This document shows positions 62,301-64,000 of a stretch of DNA of 64,000 bases, piece after piece (positions within the stretch are counted from its first letter, which is position 1; each line of letters begins with the position of its first letter). The translations under genes were made by a program, and so were the position numbers. The stretch spans positions 78,501 to 142,500 of the forward strand of contig CAJNDS010000220.1 in the NCBI GenBank assembly GCA_905221605.1, read 5' to 3'. A model generated the notes under the pieces. The model ran no database searches. It had not been told where the DNA came from and saw only the letters and a program-made list of their open reading frames with translations. The stretch is from Symbiodinium natans. Lineage: Eukaryota > Sar > Dinophyceae > Suessiales > Symbiodiniaceae.

Positions 62301-63843
62301 TGGTGCGGGCGCCGCGCTCCTTCTCGCGGGCCGCGGCCAAGGTCCGCACCTTGTGTGTGGGGTTTGAGTGTAGGGTGTAGAGTTTAGGGTTTCGGGTTTA
62401 GGGCTTCGGGTTTCCGTAGATTCAGGGTTTAGGCTTGTGTCTTTATTTATGGGGTGCTGGAGTTTTGGGGTCTTCCAGGTGGTGTTAACCTTTTTGCTAT
62501 TAGGGCTTTAGTGCTTTCAGTTTGTAGGGGTTTGGGGTTTCAGGCGTCTATGGAGTGGGGGTGCGGGGGTTAGGGTTGATTGTTTTTGGCTTCAGGGTTT
62601 CATCGGAATTAGATAGGGCTGGCTTGTAAACGAGAGAAAGCAAAAAAGCTTCCTAAACCCTCAACCCTAACTCCTAAACTCCAACTCCAAAGTGCCCAAG
62701 ACCCTGAACCCTAAACCCTGAACCCTAAACCCTAAGCCCTCAACCCTAAGCCCTAAACCCCAAACCCCTGGCTTCTGGAGAGCGCCTCTGGCACAAGGCT
62801 GTCCAAGAGGGGAAGTGGGATCTCCGACAGGTGCGCGTCTGGGTTTTCCTCGGTACTTGGAGGCATTTGGGTCTTCACGGGTACTGTAGTTTTAAGTGGG
62901 GTCAGAAGTAGGGAAACTATTTAAGTTATAACCCTTTAGGGTACTTCTACCCCTACTTATCACTACCCATGGGACCTTCCAGTCGAGGGGGGTTTGGGTG
63001 TGTAGAAGTGTAAGGAGCGTGCAGGGTTGTAGGTGTTTGGGGATTTGGGTTTAGGGTTGGCCGGGGGGTTCAGGGTTACTGAAACCAGCATCCTGGGCTC
63101 AAGTAGGGAAGGAGCTTGGAGGACCAAGAAAACCCTAAATTTCAATTTCTAAACCCTAAACCCTAAACCCTAAACCCTAAACCCTAAACCCTAAACCCTA
63201 AACCCTAAACCCTAAACCCTAAACCCTAAACCCTAAACCCTAAACCCTAAACCCTAAACCCTAAACCCTAAACCCTAAACAATAAACCCTAAACCCTAAA
63301 CCCTAAACCCTAAACCCTAAACCCTAAACCCTAAACCCTAAACCCTAAACCCTAAACCCTAAACCCTAAACCCTAAACCCTAAACCCTAAACCCTAAACC
63401 CTAAACCCCGAACCCTAAACCCCGAACCTCTAGCCCTAAACCCTAAACCCTAAAGCCGAAGAACAGAAATAGCTTTCTCACAAGGACCTACAAGCAGGGT
63501 CTTGGGGACGATGTTTGAACGCTAAGCGCTGAAAATTCTGAAGCCTAGGGCCGGCCCTGAACCCCAAGTTTAGGGTTTAGGGTTTAGGGTTTAGGGTTTA
63601 GGGTTTAGGGTTTAGGGCTAAAGGGACTTTAGTGGGAGCCCCAGACAGGGAACCCCAAGAGTATAGTGGGAGTATAGTAGAAATCTACCTACCAGGGTCT
63701 TATGATTCCTTTATATTCCTACTGTATTCTTGGGGCTCCCAGTTTGGGGTTGTTATGAGGATCCTTTTACCATCAAACCCTCAGCCCGCGGAAGGTGGTC
63801 GAAGCCTTTTCCGCGCTGGGCACGTTGGGCTTCTACGAGGACG
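50246..63843 (+). CDS. multi-exon gene for a helical protein (possibly RAP/OPR-like), 5' and 3' incomplete
   Basis: About 15 short exons on the plus strand encode Leu/Ala/Glu-rich helices: ILSKLSSPQLQQLQ, YWTAELQGLSTPELLELACG, VEEVLRSLLSNPE, SYFVAVLSAICSFPIP, LVSSFLDREEMGEHVVQLL, FERITPRILQHVLPHLQ, LLTTLKSLATKPFK, RLWHKAVQEGKWDLRQ and VVEAFSALGTLGF. Repeated short helices of this type occur in organellar RNA-binding RAP/OPR proteins, which are numerous in dinoflagellates. That is a guess from style, since no RAP domain is in view. The exons may belong to more than one gene. The gene runs past the right edge. Donors are again mostly GC/GA, and most exons sit between a C-strand array and a G-strand array. 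Confidence 0.5.
50487..50584. mobile_element. foldback element, family A
   Basis: 98 bp, ACTTGGAAGTTCATGGGTAG with CTACTTATAATTACCCACGA plus ACCTTCAAGT, adjoining a telomeric array. Confidence 0.8.
50586..50700 (-). repeat. interstitial telomeric array (C strand on +)
   Basis: About 15 CCCTAAA units starting at the edge of a foldback element (50487-50584). Confidence 0.9.
50753..50798 (+). CDS. exon of helical-protein gene, frame ambiguous
   Basis: 46 bp between GCGCAAG and GTGGGG. Two frames are open (LRPTLQRLPEMSLKQ or ASAYATAAPGDEPEA). C-strand array upstream, G-strand array downstream. Confidence 0.4.
51129..51217. mobile_element. foldback element, family B
   Basis: CTTGGGATGTTCCCCCTTAT to TATCAGGGGCAACATCCCAA. 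Confidence 0.75.
51295..51346 (+). CDS. exon of helical-protein gene (VTSCLTALAPPVRPPDA)
   Basis: Starts directly after a C-strand array (CCCTGAG). GA donor near 51347, G-strand array at 51363. Confidence 0.45.
52569..52619 (+). CDS. exon of helical-protein gene (ENTEAAEGSIFLEPWMK)
   Basis: 51 bp, 17 codons, between AAGCCAG and a GC donor (52620). Confidence 0.5.
52648..53060. repeat. facing C-strand and G-strand telomeric arrays
   Basis: C-strand array 52648-52790 and G-strand array 52925-53060 face each other across the exon at 52815-52890. Confidence 0.9.
52815..52890 (+). CDS. exon of helical-protein gene (LQGLSTPELLELACGFREE)
   Basis: 76 bp between ATGGGAG and a GC donor (52891). C-strand array upstream (52648-52790), G-strand array downstream (52925-53060). 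Confidence 0.6.
53353..53462. mobile_element. foldback element, family C
   Basis: GGGGTTTCCGAAATTAGGGG to CCCTACTTTCGTAAACCCCC. Best copy of the family. Confidence 0.75.
53496..53533 (+). CDS. candidate exon (VPEWAPQLMDAF)
   Basis: Follows ATCAAG shortly after a foldback element. The donor is unclear. Confidence 0.35.
54180..54254 (+). CDS. exon of helical-protein gene (LPPWPVGVVAVVL)
   Basis: 75 bp, 25 codons, ending at GTAGGG (54255). Its C-terminal half is hydrophobic. C-strand array upstream and G-strand array directly downstream. Confidence 0.5.
55419..55446 (+). repeat. poly-G run
   Basis: 28 consecutive G residues. A shorter one is at 31241-31257 and a G/C-run region at 49690-49870. 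Confidence 0.95.
56370..56545 (+). repeat. interstitial telomeric array (G strand on +)
   Basis: About 23 TTTAGGG units with a small GGGTATA variant block. Confidence 0.9.
56596..56634 (+). CDS. exon of helical-protein gene (VEEVLRSLLSNPE)
   Basis: 39 bp, 13 codons, between GCGCGAG and a GC donor (56635). Confidence 0.5.
57269..57340 (+). CDS. exon of helical-protein gene (TSYFVAVLSAICSFPIPK)
   Basis: 72 bp, 24 codons, between ACCGCAG and a GA donor (57341). One of the few exons with a G-strand array upstream and a C-strand array downstream. Confidence 0.55.
57656..57698. repeat. TA microsatellite
   Basis: Alternating TA with one CATATG interruption, next to an A-rich stretch. Confidence 0.9.
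57815..57892 (+). CDS. exon of helical-protein gene (VSSFLDREEMGEHVVQLLAQ)
   Basis: 78 bp, 26 codons, between ATGACAG and a GA donor (57893). Clearly amphipathic and helical. Confidence 0.6.
57905..58090. repeat. head-to-head telomeric arrays
   Basis: A short G-strand block (57905-57924) changes directly into about 13 C-strand units (57925-58017), followed by a degenerate G-strand block. The orientation switch occurs within a few bases. Confidence 0.9.
58813..58945 (+). repeat. CT-rich microsatellite tract
   Basis: CT/TTTCTCTC tract of about 130 bp. A similar CT-rich tract is at 38611-38705. Confidence 0.95.
59604..59664 (+). CDS. exon of helical-protein gene (FERITPRILQHVLPHLQ)
   Basis: 61 bp between TCTGCCAG and GTGGGG (59665). 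C-strand array directly upstream. Confidence 0.6.
60278..60336 (+). CDS. exon of helical-protein gene (LPPGTLLTTLKSLATKPFK)
   Basis: 59 bp between GCTCAG and a GA donor (60337). G-strand array at 60355. Confidence 0.55.
60930..61600 (-). repeat. 670-bp octameric variant array, CCCTAAAA unit
   Basis: The largest array of the window. The unit is an octamer with an extra A, plus interspersed CCCTAGAAA and CCCCAAAA variants. It is distinct from the heptamer elsewhere. Confidence 0.9.
61677..61730 (+). CDS. exon of helical-protein gene (VLASEAPSAWPPMAVFLA)
   Basis: 54 bp, 18 codons, between GTCCAG and a GC donor (61731). Confidence 0.5.
62288..62341 (+). CDS. exon of helical-protein gene (YGPLVRAPRSFSRAAAK)
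   Basis: 54 bp, 18 codons, between TCCCCAG and GTCCGC (62342). Confidence 0.5.
62783..62830 (+). CDS. exon of helical-protein gene (RLWHKAVQEGKWDLRQ)
   Basis: 48 bp, 16 codons, between TGGAGAG and GTGCGC (62831). A foldback element begins 23 bp downstream. Confidence 0.55.
62854..62983. mobile_element. foldback element, family A
   Basis: ACTTGGAGGCATTTGGG to CCCATGGGACCTTCCAGT. Starts 23 bp after the exon at 62783-62830. Confidence 0.75.
63140..63450 (-). repeat. longest perfect interstitial telomeric array (C strand on +)
   Basis: About 40 CCCTAAA units with very few changes, hence young or recently homogenised. Confidence 0.9.
63653..63736. mobile_element. foldback element, single copy here
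   Basis: CCCCAAGAGTATAGTGGGAG and ATTCCTACTGTATTCTTGGG are imperfect inverted arms of about 30 bp. Confidence 0.65.
63795..63843 (+). CDS. exon of helical-protein gene (VVEAFSALGTLGFYED)
   Basis: 49 bp between CGGAAG and a GC donor (63844). A G-strand repeat follows. Confidence 0.5.
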
Positions 63844-64000
63844 GCTGCCGGGTTTAGGGTTTGGGCGGTTTGGGGTTTGGTGGGGTTTTCGCATTGCTAC
63901 TTGTCCTTGTCCCCTCCCTTTTTTTTTTTGGGGGGGGGGGGCACGAAGCAAAGGGTGGCTGGGGCTTCGCATGGGGCTTCTGGCTTTATAGCATCGAGCT

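Noticed and set aside
63140-63450. True chromosome end
   Set aside because: The array is long and nearly perfect but has ordinary sequence and further exons on both sides, and arrays of both orientations occur throughout. These are interstitial repeats.

Overview
The window looks like nuclear DNA of a dinoflagellate. The basis is: (1) short (29-108 bp) exon-like segments in long introns, where most donor sites I can place read GC or GA rather than GT, with AG acceptors; (2) about 90 interstitial arrays of the plant/dinoflagellate telomere heptamer TTTAGGG, in both orientations; (3) all recognisable host genes on one strand (+); (4) a retroelement protein ending in GKGKGK-type basic repeats. 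The species is not determined. No bacterial operon, tRNA, rRNA or CRISPR array was seen.

Layout. 1-12.3 kb: the 3' part of an ABCG-type ABC transporter gene (+). Its transmembrane domain is spread over about ten exons (939-12310), with a stop codon at 12308. One intron (3021-7190) carries a nearly intact Penelope-like retroelement on the minus strand (3199-6892), with identical 203-bp flanking direct repeats that each encode a hammerhead ribozyme, a coiled-coil/basic ORF1 and an endonuclease-less reverse transcriptase. Another intron of the gene holds two 8-bp tandem satellites (8.07-9.01 kb). 14.6-15.5 kb: the first two exons of a secreted, Cys-rich protein gene. 16-20 kb: mostly unassigned, with one clean orphan exon at 20248. 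21.0-44.2 kb: a very long gene for a FOXRED2-like ER flavoprotein (+), with at least 25 exons that line up in family order from signal peptide to stop. Its introns hold a triplicated 0.6-kb repeat (26.4-28.3 kb), microsatellites, foldback elements and four further exons (34.2-36.8 kb) that I could not place in the family. 44.2-47.6 kb: array-poor, unassigned. 47.6-64 kb: small exons of a probably helical protein (possibly RAP/OPR-like, unproven), running off the right edge.

Introns. Many exons have a C-strand array (CCCTAAA)n just upstream and a G-strand array (TTTAGGG)n just downstream. Read in the sense direction, introns therefore tend to open with TTTAGGG repeats and close with CCCTAAA repeats, so their ends could pair. 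Several families of short foldback (MITE-like) elements occupy the same introns. Exon boundaries were placed by eye from reading frame, family resemblance and AG/GC/GA/GT rules. They are hypotheses to be tested with RNA data.
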